Part shown: positions 42,193 through 50,656 of the stretch, in pieces
Layout: each line of letters opens with the position of its first letter
Position numbering within the stretch: the first letter of the stretch is position 1
Source of the DNA: Tsukamurella sp. PLM1
Lineage (GTDB): Bacteria; Actinomycetota; Actinomycetes; Mycobacteriales; Mycobacteriaceae
Length of the DNA stretch: 64,000 bases
Reading direction: 5' to 3'
NCBI RefSeq assembly: GCF_023168325.1
Contig: NZ_AP025688.1
Location: 558,001 to 622,000 of the forward strand
Program-made: the position numbers and the translations under genes
The notes under the pieces: generated by a model
The model's database searches: none
Told to the model about the DNA's origin: nothing
What the model saw: only the letters and a program-made list of their open reading frames with translations

Positions 42193-43486
42193 ATGCCCAG
42201 TAGTGAGCGTTCCGCCGCGTCCACGGCCGCCGCCGAGGTGATCGTCCGGATGGAGCCGCGCGTCGCCGAGGTGACCGATGCCGTGCGGGACGTCATCCTG
42301 GCCCAGATCCCGGAGCTGCGCGGCGACACGCAGTTGGTCCAGCTGCTGCGCGCCAGCGTCGACGGCAACATCGTGACGATCTTCGCCGCGATCCGGCACG
42401 GCATCGACGTGGCCGGCGTGACCGCGCCCGTGGCGGCGCTGGAGTACGCGCGCCGCCTCGCCCAGCACGACGTGACCCCGAACGCCCTGGTCCGCGCGTA
42501 CCGCCTCGGCCAGCAGGAACTGCTGCGCCTGGTGTTCGCCGAGGTCCGCGCCGGCGGCCTCGACGCCGATACCGCGCTCGAGGTCTTCGAGGCCACCTTC
42601 ACCGCGACCTCGCAGTACATCGACTGGATCTCGGAGCAGGTCATCGAGGTGTACCGGCTGGAGCTCGACCGGTGGCGGGAGAGCCGGGAGCGGATCCGGG
42701 GCGAGCAGATCCGCCGGATCCTCGCGGACGGGGCCGACGCCCGCGGCACCGAGCCGCGCAGGGTCGACGAGCTGAGCACTGCGCTGCGCTACCCGCTGCG
42801 CGGGCACAGCCTGGCCGTCATCATGTGGTACCCGCAGCCGGTGCTCGAGCGGGGCGAGCTGATCGGCATGGAACGTTTCCTGCAGTTCGCGGCGAAGAAG
42901 CTCGGCGCCGCCGCGCCCCGCTGTTCGTGGCGAACGACCGGCAGACGGCGTGGGGCTGGATCCCCTGTCCGGTAAGGCGGTCGACGGTGCCGTGGACGCG
43001 CTGCGCCGGTTCGCCGACGCCGACGATCAGGCCCCGTCGCTCGCCATCGGCGCGGTGCGTCGCGGCATCGAGGGCTTCGCCCGTTCGCACGTGCTCGCCG
43101 GTGACGCCCGCGCGGTGGCGCTGCGCGCGGCGGGGGAGGGGCGGGTCACCGTCGCCGCGGACGACGCCGGTGTGGCGATCGCGGCGATGCTCGGGGGCGA
43201 TCTCACCACGGCCGACGTCTGGGTCCGCGAGGTGCTGGGGCCGCTGGCCGAGCCCACCGAATCCGATGCCCACCTGCGACATTCGCTGCAGGTCTTCCTG
43301 GAGGCGGGGTCGAGCTTCACGGCGGCGGCGCCGCTGCTGCACCTGCACACGAACACCGTGAAGTACCGCGTGCGCAAGGCCCTCGAACGCCGTGGCCGCC
43401 CGCTCGAGGACGGCCGGCTCGACGTGGAGATCGCGTTGCTGCTATGCCGGCGGTTCCCGGCGATCATCGGACCGCACTGGCGCTGA
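42193..43486 (+). pseudogene. PucR-family regulator, two frame breaks
   Basis: N-terminal sensory region (VRDVILAQIPELRGDTQLVQ; ALVRAYRLGQQELLRLVFAE), middle region, and C-terminal PucR helix-turn-helix (HLRHSLQVFLEAGSSFTAAA then HTNTVKYRVRKALERRG). Two single bases are missing, in C runs at 42916-42919 and 42962-42965; with both restored the middle reads AAAPPLFVANDRQTAWGWIP followed by LSGKAVDG. About 432 residues. No clear Shine-Dalgarno precedes the ATG, so a leaderless start is possible. Divergent from the ligase operon, which it most likely controls. Confidence 0.85.
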
Positions 43487-43571
43487 CCTGCGCGGTTCCC
43501 CGCGACCGACAAACGTGTGGCCGGGTTCGGTCCCTTCGGGACATGGGCGCGGCACCTGTCGACCTCCTAGC

Positions 43572-44645
43572 TGTACCCGGCCGTCACGTTGGTAGCAGGC
43601 GGCTGGTCGGCGGGTGGCCTCCGAGTGCGCTGTGACGGCGTTCAGTGTTGTAGAAGGTCAACCACGGTGCAAGGGCTGAGGTGCGGGCATCGCCGCTGAG
43701 GTAGACGCGGCGATAGGCCCACTCGGTCGCCAAAGTCCGGTTGAACCGCTCGACCTTGCCGTTCTGCCACGGGCAGTGGGGTTTGATGAACTTCTGCTTG
43801 ATGTCGTGCCGGGCGCAGACAGCGCGCAGTGAGTACCGGTAGGCCCAGGCGTTGTCGGTCATCAGCCGCTCGATTCGGGTGATGCCGTGCGCAGCGAAGT
43901 AGGCGATGGCTCGTTCGAGGAACGCCGCGCAGGTGATGCCCTTCTCGTCGGGCAGGACCTCGCTGTAGGCCAGGCGGGAGTGATCGTCGACGACGGAGTG
44001 GATGTAGTCGTAGCCGAGCTTGACCTTCCGGTCGCGGGCGATGCTGCCGCGGCCGTGCGCCCGCCACCCTCCACCATCAGGATCCGGCCGAGCTTCTTGA
44101 CATCCATGTGCACGAGTTCGCCTGGACGGCAACGCTCATACCGCTTGGCTGTCTGTTTGGACGAGCGGATCACGTCGCCGGTGATCGGATCACACTCCCG
44201 CAAGTACGGCACCTTGTGCCGCCGCAGGATCCGAGAGACGGTCCTCGCGGGCACCCCGACCTTCGGGCCGAGGACATCCGGGCCGTCCCGATGTTCGGCA
44301 CGCGCTCGGAGAACATTCTGCTCGACCTCGTCGCTGGTCTTGGTCGGCATCGTGTGTGGCCGCGAGGACCGCGTGACAAGACCCGCGTCGCCTTCAGCGG
44401 CGTGGCGGTCGATCCAGGTCTTGACGCACTTGCGGGACACGCCCATCGCCGCCGCGATATGGGCTTGACGCCAGCCGGCCTGATGCCGCTTGATGATCAG
44501 CCGCCGACCATGAACGGTCAGCCGGGCACTACCGTGGGACACGAGAACCTCCGAGTTGGTGTGGGCCTTAGACAAGCCACATCCCACTCGGAGGTTCTCC
44601 CTCGTTCAACCAGCCACGCCGCTACCAACGTGGTGGCCGGGTACA
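43572..44645 (-). mobile_element. IS481-family insertion sequence
   Basis: A complete 1074-bp element. Terminal inverted repeats of 25 bp (43572-43596 and 44621-44645, starting TGTACCCGGCC) agree at 23 positions. Both ends are flanked by the same six bases, CCTAGC (43566-43571 and 44646-44651), the target duplication. It sits between the PucR gene and an SDR gene, immediately before the SDR's possible start codon. Matching ends and intact duplication point to recent insertion. Confidence 0.93.
43584..44542 (-). pseudogene. IS481-family transposase, frame broken
   Basis: Starts GTG (MSHGSARLTVHGRRLIIKRH) with a helix-turn-helix (AHIAAAMGVSRKCVKTWIDR) and then the DDE core: VHMDVKKLGR, DDHSRLAYSE and a terminal Glu in the KVERFNRTLATEW segment. 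One C must be restored at 44080-44081 (plus-strand G run) to join KKLGRIPDGGGWRA. About 320 residues, family norm. The Shine-Dalgarno lies in one arm of a 13-bp hairpin (44543-44555 with 44587-44599), positioned to block translation of transcripts entering from outside the element. Confidence 0.9.
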
Positions 44646-44651
44646 CCTAGC

Positions 44652-45554
44652 GTGGGCGGCAGAGCCGAACGCGACGGAAGGAACACCAGGTCAGCCTCCC
44701 TCATCTCCGAGCCGGGCCCCGGGGCGTTCGCGGGCCGCACCGTCGTCATGTCCGGCGGGAGCCGCGGCATCGGGCTGGCGATCGCGGTCGCGCTCGCCGA
44801 ACGCGGCGCGAATCTGGTGCTGCTGGCCAAGACCGACGATCCCGACCCGCGGCTGCCCGGCACCATCCACACCGCCGTCGCCGAGATCGGCGGTGCCGCC
44901 GGCCGCGAGGGGGCCGCCGTCGGCGTGGTCGGCGACCTTCGCTCCGACGACGACATCGCCCGCCTCGTGGCGACCGCCGGCGACCGGTTCGGCGGCATCG
45001 ACGTGTGCGTCAACAACAACGCGAGCGTGCTGAGCACGATCCCCACCGCCGAGATCACCATGAAGCGCTACGACTTGACGCAGCAGGTGAACACACGCGG
45101 CACCTTCGCACTGACCAAGGCGTGCCTGCCGCACCTGGAGCGGGCCGAACAGGGGCGGGTGGTCACGTTGTCGCCGCCGCTCAACCTGTCGCCCGACTGG
45201 CTGGGCCGCTACCCGGCGTACATGCTCGGCAAGTACGGGATGTCCTTGCTCACCATGGGATTCGCGGCGGAGTTCGCCGATCTGGGCATCGCCGCGAACT
45301 GCCTGTGGCCGGAGACCACCATCGCGACTGCGGCGGTGCAGAACCTGCTCGGCGGCGACGAGGCCACGGCGCACGCGCGGGAACCGCAGATCATGGCCGA
45401 CGCGGCGGCGGTGCTGCTGGCCCAGCCGCTCTCGGTCACGGGGCGGTGCTTCCTCGACGCCGAACTCGTCCGCGCCGCCGGCGTCGCCGACCTCGGCCCC
45501 TACGGCGGGCAGGACCCGATCGACTACGACCTGTTCGTCGATCCGCCGGCCTGA
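44652..45554 (+). CDS. SDR-family oxidoreductase, HSDL2-like
   Basis: Rossmann motif SGGSRGIG, NAD(P)-binding core and catalytic YPAYMLGKYG (Tyr-x3-Lys). Segments DPRLPGTIHTAVAEI, FGGIDVCVNNNASVL and MKRYDLTQQVNTRGTF are diagnostic of the HSDL2-type group found with lipid metabolism genes. The start is uncertain: GTG 44652, only six bases from the IS, is in frame; the next ATG at 44748 would cut off the first beta strand. GGAAGGA at 44675 lies before no in-frame start codon, so the natural start may be lost. The IS481 insertion has replaced its upstream region. Confidence 0.78.
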   Translation: MGGRAERDGRNTRSASLISEPGPGAFAGRTVVMSGGSRGIGLAIAVALAERGANLVLLAKTDDPDPRLPGTIHTAVAEIGGAAGREGAAVGVVGDLRSDDDIARLVATAGDRFGGIDVCVNNNASVLSTIPTAEITMKRYDLTQQVNTRGTFALTKACLPHLERAEQGRVVTLSPPLNLSPDWLGRYPAYMLGKYGMSLLTMGFAAEFADLGIAANCLWPETTIATAAVQNLLGGDEATAHAREPQIMADAAAVLLAQPLSVTGRCFLDAELVRAAGVADLGPYGGQDPIDYDLFVDPPA

Positions 45555-45562
45555 GCGGCGGA

Positions 45563-45937
45563 TCAGGCGGGCGGATCCAGGCGCACCGTCGCGGAGCGTG
45601 CAGGTTCGGTGACCATGGTGCGCAGGGCGTCTGCGCCGCCGCGGTACTTGGTCTCGAATCCCTCGTCGACGAGGCGCTGCACCTCGTCGGTGGTGTCCGG
45701 CACCAGCGTCACATCGGCTTCGAGGCCGTTCGCGCGCACCCGCGCGACGCCGGTGATCCGGGCCCACTTGTACCAGCCACCGTCGACCCCGAAGGCCGAG
45801 CGGACGTACACGGCGTCGCCGACGGGGACCGACCAGATCGGCACCCAGCGGCGGAGCGTGCCGTCCTTGCGGTAGCTGCTGATCTCGATCTCCTGGGCCT
45901 GGCGGAGGGCGGTTGCGAGGTCGGGTCTGAGGGTCAT
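45563..45937 (-). CDS. DUF2255 family protein
   Basis: 124 residues, reading RKDGTLRRWVPIWSVPVGDAVYVRSAFG then a GGWYKWARITGVARVR segment, the fold of the DUF2255/nitroreductase-associated small proteins. Function unknown. Ends eight bases from the convergent SDR stop. Its start lies 12 bp from the stop of the disrupted XRE regulator gene, so before the IS110 insertion the two were probably co-transcribed. Confidence 0.8.
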   Translation of the reverse strand: MTLRPDLATALRQAQEIEISSYRKDGTLRRWVPIWSVPVGDAVYVRSAFGVDGGWYKWARITGVARVRANGLEADVTLVPDTTDEVQRLVDEGFETKYRGGADALRTMVTEPARSATVRLDPPA

Positions 45938-45949
45938 TGTTGTAGTCTC

Positions 45950-46078
45950 CTATCGGTTTTCGAGGATATTGGTGGGCTGGTCGGCGACCAGCGAGGACAG
46001 CAGGCGCAGGGCGTCGGCGGCCGGCGAGGCGGGTTCCGGGGCGAAGGCGTATAGGGTCAGACATCCCTGGACGTTGAG
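45950..46078 (-). pseudogene. 3' remnant of the XRE/MmyB-type regulator gene
   Basis: Reads LNVQGCLTLYAFAPEPASP and on to NILENR then stop, which is the natural C-terminal segment of MmyB-type regulators (…LYxFxPEPxSPxADALRLL). It is separated from the rest of the gene by the IS110-type element. Joining 46076 directly to 47580 across a shared CT restores the frame exactly, giving a 293-residue protein. Confidence 0.85.
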
Positions 46079-46080
46079 TG

Positions 46081-47304
46081 TCAAGCAGCGACGGGATGTC
46101 GGTGGGCCCATGCGACTGCCGAGTCGTATTGGGCACCGTGGATGAGGCAGCCGTGGAGGATGCCGACGAGGCGGTTGGCGAGCTGGCGCAGGGCGGGGTT
46201 GTGCTTGAGGCCGCGGGCGCGGAGCTGGTCATAGTAGGTCTTCGCGTCTGTGTCGTGCAGCAGGGCGCAGGAAGCCTGCAGCTGGAGCGCGTCGATGAGG
46301 CGGTCGTTGTGCACGTATCGGGCTGCGACGACTCTCGTTTTGCCGGACTGTTTGGTGATCGGGCTGGTCCCGGCGTAGTTCTTGCGCGCTTTGGCGCTGC
46401 GATAGCGGCCGGGAGCGTCCCCGAACTCGGCGAGCACCCGGGCACCGAGGATCGGTCCGAGGCCGGGCTGGCTGCAGATGATCTCAGCGGCCGGGTGCCG
46501 GCCAAAATGCGCCTTCACCTCCTCTTCGAGGACGGTGATCTGCTCGATGACCACACCCAGCACTGCGACCGAGGAACGCACCGAAGCCGCATACGCGGCG
46601 GTGACCACAGCAGGTTGCCCGAGGTGCTCGCCGCGCAGGATCTGCTGCACCCGAGCCGCTTTGGCGTCCTTGTTACGGCAACCCTTGAACATCGGGAGGA
46701 TCTGCCGCGGTGTGAGTTTCGCCGCCGACCCAGGATCGGGTGCCTTGGCCAGCAACGCCAGAATCGGGCGGCTGGTCAACGCCAGGTCCAGCTCCGAACA
46801 GAGGATCAGGATCGCGGGGAAGTACTCCCGCAGAGCTGATCGCAGTCGCAGCATGTGTCGGGTGCGGTCCCAGATCATGCTCTGATGCGCGCGGGTGACG
46901 ACCTTGACCGCCTCGGAGATCTCCGAGTCCCGACCGGCCTCGAGGAGCTGATGCCGCCGCACCCGGACCATGTCGGCCAGGGCGTGCGCATCACCCTTAT
47001 CGCTCTTCGCGCCGGAACTGGACAGGATCTCCCGATGCCGATGCGCCTGCCGCGGATCAACCCCGAACACCCGGTACCCGGCGGCGATCAGAGCGTTCAC
47101 CCACGGGCCCCGGTCGACCTCGATGCACACCAGCACGTCAGCGGCTTCACCGTCCTCGGGCAGGAACCGGCCGACGAGTTCACCGAACGCGGTGATGCCC
47201 TCGATACCCTCCCGCAAACGGGCGCGGCGCAGGACGCGGCCGTGTTCGTCCTGGACCTCCACATCGTGATGGTCCTCAGCCCAATCGTCTCCGATGAACA
47301 ACAT
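46081..47304 (-). CDS. IS110-family transposase (DEDD recombinase)
   Basis: 407 residues, intact. N-terminal RuvC-like DEDD domain: IGDDWAEDHHDV (first Asp), VCIEVDRG (Glu) and SDKGDAHALADMV (Asp pair). C-terminal transposase_20 domain with SQPGLGPILGARVLAEFGD and the presumed catalytic Ser in AGTSPITKQSGK. The start is the ATG at 47304, which gives the usual family N-terminus; a longer in-frame extension to 47400 lies in the non-coding RNA region. Unlike the neighbouring IS, no frame break is seen. Confidence 0.94.
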   Translation of the reverse strand: MLFIGDDWAEDHHDVEVQDEHGRVLRRARLREGIEGITAFGELVGRFLPEDGEAADVLVCIEVDRGPWVNALIAAGYRVFGVDPRQAHRHREILSSSGAKSDKGDAHALADMVRVRRHQLLEAGRDSEISEAVKVVTRAHQSMIWDRTRHMLRLRSALREYFPAILILCSELDLALTSRPILALLAKAPDPGSAAKLTPRQILPMFKGCRNKDAKAARVQQILRGEHLGQPAVVTAAYAASVRSSVAVLGVVIEQITVLEEEVKAHFGRHPAAEIICSQPGLGPILGARVLAEFGDAPGRYRSAKARKNYAGTSPITKQSGKTRVVAARYVHNDRLIDALQLQASCALLHDTDAKTYYDQLRARGLKHNPALRQLANRLVGILHGCLIHGAQYDSAVAWAHRHPVAA

Positions 47305-47577
47305 TCCCGACACCTCCCTTGGCTGCAACAACACGGAACTTGCTCCGGCAGCCCTGCCGGGGAAGGTAAGTCGCGGACTAATGGACCAGTACTCACACAC
47401 CTGCCGAGCAGGGCCGGCACGACATCCCAGCAGCGATCGACCTTTCCTGGCGCACCGCTGGGGGCACGATCTGACCCAAGGGCTCGAAGGCCCAGTCCGC
47501 GAGAGTGCTCACCCAGCAGCGGCTACCAGTTGCCAAGTCTGCCGAACATCGATCCAAGCTGACCGGCACTTCCCATT
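47305..47577 (-). ncRNA. Candidate bridge RNA region of the IS110 element
   Basis: Non-coding part of the element upstream of the recombinase, where bridge RNAs of the IS110 group are encoded. On the RNA strand it holds CCATTAGTCCGC (47384 to 47373), the exact complement of the twelve bases spanning the right junction (GCGGA-CT-AATGG), including the CT core, and earlier a GCGGACT (47501 to 47495) identical to the left target flank. Such sequences would suit guide segments. No fold was computed; assignment rests on position and these matches. Confidence 0.5.
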
Positions 47578-47579
47578 AG

Positions 47580-48332
47580 TCCGCCGGATCCGGAGATCTC
47601 GAGCGCTTCGAACGACAGCGCCATCTCGCCCACCGCCTCATGCCGGAATCGCTTGGCGCCCCGCCGATGTGCCACCACCCGGTGTGCGGCCCACTTGGTG
47701 CGGAACTCATCACTGGCGGTGGAGAGCTCGCCCACGAGCCCCGTGAGTGACTTCGCCTGCGGGTCCGCGGCTGCGGCTGCGCGCAGCATGGCGACGGCAT
47801 CGTCCGCGGCGGTGTTCCAGTCCGGGAACGTCCGGTCGGCATCCGGATCCAGGAACAGGAACCGCGCCGCGTTGGCCCGGCCGACGGTGCCGGTCACGGG
47901 CGCGTAGAGGGCGAGGCCGAGCGCATTACCCGCCACGAGATCCAGGTTCGGTGCCAGGATCACCGCCGGCACGGTGACCATCGAGTCGAGGATCGCCTGC
48001 AGGGTCGGGCTGACCGAGGCGCGGGCCCGAGGTGCACGGCGGGAGGGCTTGGTCGAGGCGGCGCGTGTCAGGGTGAGGAAGTGCTCGGCCTCCACGTCGT
48101 CGAGGCGCAATGCGCGGGTGATCGCGTGCAGGATGTCCTCGGAAACGCCTGCCACCCTGCCGCGTTCGATCTGGATGTAGTACTCGGCGGACAGGCCGGC
48201 CAGCATCGCGACCTCCTCGCGACGCAGGCCCGGTACGCGGCGGCGGCCGGCCGACGGCAGCCCCACCATGTCCGGCGTGATCCTTGCGCGCCGCGTGGTG
48301 AGGAAGTTCTTGATCCCCTGCGCGATCTCCAT
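47580..48332 (-). pseudogene. XRE/MmyB-type regulator, disrupted by IS110
   Basis: 251 codons of an N-terminal Cro/XRE helix-turn-helix (VPGLRREEVAMLAGLSAEYY then IQIERGRVAG) and the MmyB-like ligand-binding domain up to MALSFEALEISGSGG. Reading then enters the insertion sequence and adds 19 foreign residues before a stop at 47523. The missing tail is at 45950-46078. MmyB-like proteins bind small lipids or aromatic ligands. Divergent by 151 bp from the alpha/beta hydrolase gene, its probable target. Confidence 0.88.
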
Positions 48333-48483
48333 ATCTGCAGGCTACGCATCGTCCAGGCGCCGAGACAGGTGCTGCCGGTACCCCCGATGACGGGCCTCTG
48401 TTGCGGGATGTGTGGGCCCGGCATCGTGGGTATCACCGAACGAGCAGAGCGCTCGGAAGACAGCACCTGAAGGAGAAGAACTC

Positions 48484-49401
48484 ATGACCGCAGTCACCTT
48501 CGACAACAACGGCATCACGATGGCCGGCGAGCTGAACCTGCCGGACGGCTTCGACGCCGCGAGGACCTACCCCGCGCTGGTCGTGGTCCATCCGGGCGGC
48601 GGGGTCAAGGAGCAGACCGCCGGCCTGTACGCTGGCAAGCTGGCCGAGGAGGGTTTCGTCACCCTCGCGTACGACGCGTCGTACCAGGGCGAGTCCGGCG
48701 GCGAGCCGCACTTCCTCGAGGACCCGGCGGCCCGGGTCGCGGACATCAGCGCCGCCGTGGACTACCTGCAGTCGCTCGACTACGTGGACGCCGAGCGGAT
48801 CGGTGCCTGGGGCGTGTGCGCCGGGGGCGGCTACGCCGTGGCGGCCACCAAGGTGGACGCGCGGATCAAGGCCGTCGGCACCGTCTCCGCGGTGAACATC
48901 GGCTCGGCGTGGCGGAAGGGATGGGACGGATCCGGCCAGGACTCGGACGCGGTCGCCACCCGCGACGGTGCCTCCGGCCGGCGCACCGTCGAAGCCACGA
49001 CCGGCGGCGACGCCGCGACCCTGCCGTACGTCCCTGCGGAGATCACCCCAGAGGTCCCGCGCGATATGGCCGAGGCTTCGGACTACTACCTGACGCCGCG
49101 CGCCCAGCACCCGAACGCGCAGAACAAGTACCTGTTCGCGCAGTCGATCCCGCGCATCCTGGGCTTCGATGCCTTCGTGCTGGTGGAGGACCTGCTGACC
49201 CAGCCGGTGCTCATCGTGGCCGGCAGTGAGGCCGGTTCGCTGTGGCACTCGACCGAGCTGCATGCGCGCGCACGCAGCGAGAAGAAGCTCGTCATCGTCG
49301 ACGGTGCCGCGCACATGGACTTCTACGACGGCCCCGAGTATGTCAAGCGCGCCGTCGCCGAGGCGGCGCCGTTCTTCGCGGAGAAGCTCGCTTCCGCCTG
49401 A
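48484..49401 (+). CDS. Alpha/beta hydrolase with Cys nucleophile motif
   Basis: 305 residues. The elbow reads GVCAGGGY (about residues 117-124), so the nucleophile would be Cys, as in dienelactone hydrolases, not Ser; Asp and His candidates lie in the C-terminal part (VIVDGAAHMDFYD). YcjY-like proteins show the same architecture. GAAGGAGAAG precedes the ATG; a 24-residue upstream extension lacks similarity. It faces the IS110-disrupted regulator, so its control may now be altered. Substrate unknown. Confidence 0.83.
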   Translation: MTAVTFDNNGITMAGELNLPDGFDAARTYPALVVVHPGGGVKEQTAGLYAGKLAEEGFVTLAYDASYQGESGGEPHFLEDPAARVADISAAVDYLQSLDYVDAERIGAWGVCAGGGYAVAATKVDARIKAVGTVSAVNIGSAWRKGWDGSGQDSDAVATRDGASGRRTVEATTGGDAATLPYVPAEITPEVPRDMAEASDYYLTPRAQHPNAQNKYLFAQSIPRILGFDAFVLVEDLLTQPVLIVAGSEAGSLWHSTELHARARSEKKLVIVDGAAHMDFYDGPEYVKRAVAEAAPFFAEKLASA

Positions 49402-49432
49402 TCGACCATCGTCTCGCGGGCGCGAGACGCAC

Positions 49433-49464
49433 AACGAGGGCCCGCCGCCGGCGTGGCCCTCGTT
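49433..49464 (+). terminator. Terminator between hydrolase and nitroreductase genes
   Basis: AACGAGGGC (49433-49441) pairs with GCCCTCGTT (49456-49464), followed by CGTTTCC. Symmetric enough to serve both convergent genes. Confidence 0.75.
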
Positions 49465-49485
49465 CGTTTCCGGGAACCGGTGAGG

Positions 49486-50163
49486 TCAGTGATCGACCCA
49501 GGTGACGACTTCGTCGAGCCCGGCGCGGGCGGTGCGGTAGCCGTTGGCCGGGGCGTCCTCGTCGGGGTATCCGAACGAGATGCCCAGGAGCACCTTCCGG
49601 TCCTCGGGGATGGCGAAGTGCTCACGGACCAGCTGCGAGTGCCCGGCGATCGCGGCTTGCGGGATCGCCCCGAGCCCGAGGCTCCGCGCGGCCAACAGGA
49701 ACGTGCCCACGTACAGGCCGGTGTCGACGGCGCCGTACAGGTCGTGGACGGCGTCGGTGGTCACGATGACGGCGTGCGGAGCGCCGAACAGCCGGAAGTT
49801 CTGTGCTGCCTGCTTGGCCGAGGCAGTCCGGTCGCCCTTGGCGACGCCCACGGCCTCGTACAGCTGCCAGCCCGATGCGCGGCGGCGCTCGCGGTACACG
49901 CCGCGGTATTCGGCGGGAGGGTCGAAGTCGAACTTCGCGTCGTGGTCGGCGGCCCAGTCCGAGAGCGCTGTCCGGAACTTCTCCGTGCCCTCGCCGCTGG
50001 TCACGATCACCTGCCAGGGCTGGGTGTTGCACCACGAGGCGGAGCGCTGGGCCAGCGTCAGCAGACGCTCGATTGTCTCGTGCGGGACCTGCCGGTCCTG
50101 ATAGGCGCGGCAGCTCCAGCGGGATCGGAGCAGGTCCTCGAGGACGTCGGTCGAATCGGTCAT
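49486..50163 (-). CDS. Nitroreductase family protein
   Basis: 225 residues, FMN-binding nitroreductase fold: RSRWSCRAYQDRQVPHETIE at the N-terminus, SASWCNTQPWQVIV, and LGLGAIPQAAIAGHSQLVRE with the LGISFGYPDEDAP end. Oxygen-insensitive type; substrates are probably quinones or nitroaromatics, not determinable here. Separated by 32 nt from the MaoC gene upstream on the same strand, so it may be the last gene of the catabolic operon. Confidence 0.85.
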   Translation of the reverse strand: MTDSTDVLEDLLRSRWSCRAYQDRQVPHETIERLLTLAQRSASWCNTQPWQVIVTSGEGTEKFRTALSDWAADHDAKFDFDPPAEYRGVYRERRRASGWQLYEAVGVAKGDRTASAKQAAQNFRLFGAPHAVIVTTDAVHDLYGAVDTGLYVGTFLLAARSLGLGAIPQAAIAGHSQLVREHFAIPEDRKVLLGISFGYPDEDAPANGYRTARAGLDEVVTWVDH

Positions 50164-50195
50164 GATGCGCTCCTTCGTGAGCGACGGAGGGGTGG

Positions 50196-50648
50196 CTACC
50201 GGGTGACGAGAACGAGTGTCTCGGCGATGCACGCGGGCTTGGGGCCACCCGCGTCGAGGACGAACTTCGCGGTGACCAAGGTCCCGGCGGCGTTCTCGGT
50301 GACGTCGGTGAAGGTCACCGAGGCACGCACCTGCGAGCCCATCGGCACAGGCGCCGGGAAGCGGACCTTGTTGACGCCGTAGTTGACCCGTGCCGTGCCG
50401 AAGGCGAGCTGCACCAAATCCGCGTTGAACACGGGGATCAGCGACAGCGTGAGGTAGCCGTGCGCGATGGTGGTGCCGTACGGTCCGTCCTTTGCGCGTT
50501 CGGGATCGACGTGGATCCACTGGTGATCGCCGGTGGCGTCGGCGAACAGGTCGATGCGGGCCTGGTCGACGGTGATCGGCTCGCTGGGGCCGATGGTCTC
50601 GCCGAGCAGCGAGCGCAGCTCCTCGAGACTGGAGATCGTGCGGGGCAT
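50196..50648 (-). CDS. MaoC-family (R)-enoyl-CoA hydratase, HtdZ-like
   Basis: 150 residues, single hot-dog. ADATGDHQWIHVDPERA holds the hydratase-2 Asp and His, and NYGVNKVRFPAPVPMGSQVR is typical of the actinobacterial HtdZ/Rv0130-type enzymes that hydrate trans-2-enoyl-CoA to (R)-3-hydroxyacyl-CoA. The start ATG is eight bases after the stop of the two-domain dehydratase gene, placing it in the same operon. Confidence 0.88.
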   Translation of the reverse strand: MPRTISSLEELRSLLGETIGPSEPITVDQARIDLFADATGDHQWIHVDPERAKDGPYGTTIAHGYLTLSLIPVFNADLVQLAFGTARVNYGVNKVRFPAPVPMGSQVRASVTFTDVTENAAGTLVTAKFVLDAGGPKPACIAETLVLVTR

Positions 50649-50656
50649 GGCTTCTC

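Larger units (their letters stand above)
46077..47579 (-). mobile_element. IS110-type insertion sequence
   Basis: About 1.5 kb, defined by reconstituting the interrupted regulator gene: the two flanks share only CT (minus strand; plus-strand AG at 46077-46078 and 47578-47579), and joining them at this dinucleotide restores the reading frame. A CT core is characteristic of IS110 elements, which lack normal terminal repeats. The transposase ends two bases inside the left end; about 273 bp of non-coding sequence precede it at the right end, where the IS110 group encodes its bridge RNA. Confidence 0.85.

Noticed and set aside
43572-47579. Two IS elements read as one composite transposon
   Set aside because: They belong to different families, have independent ends, and the DNA between them is ordinary chromosomal genes (SDR, DUF2255).
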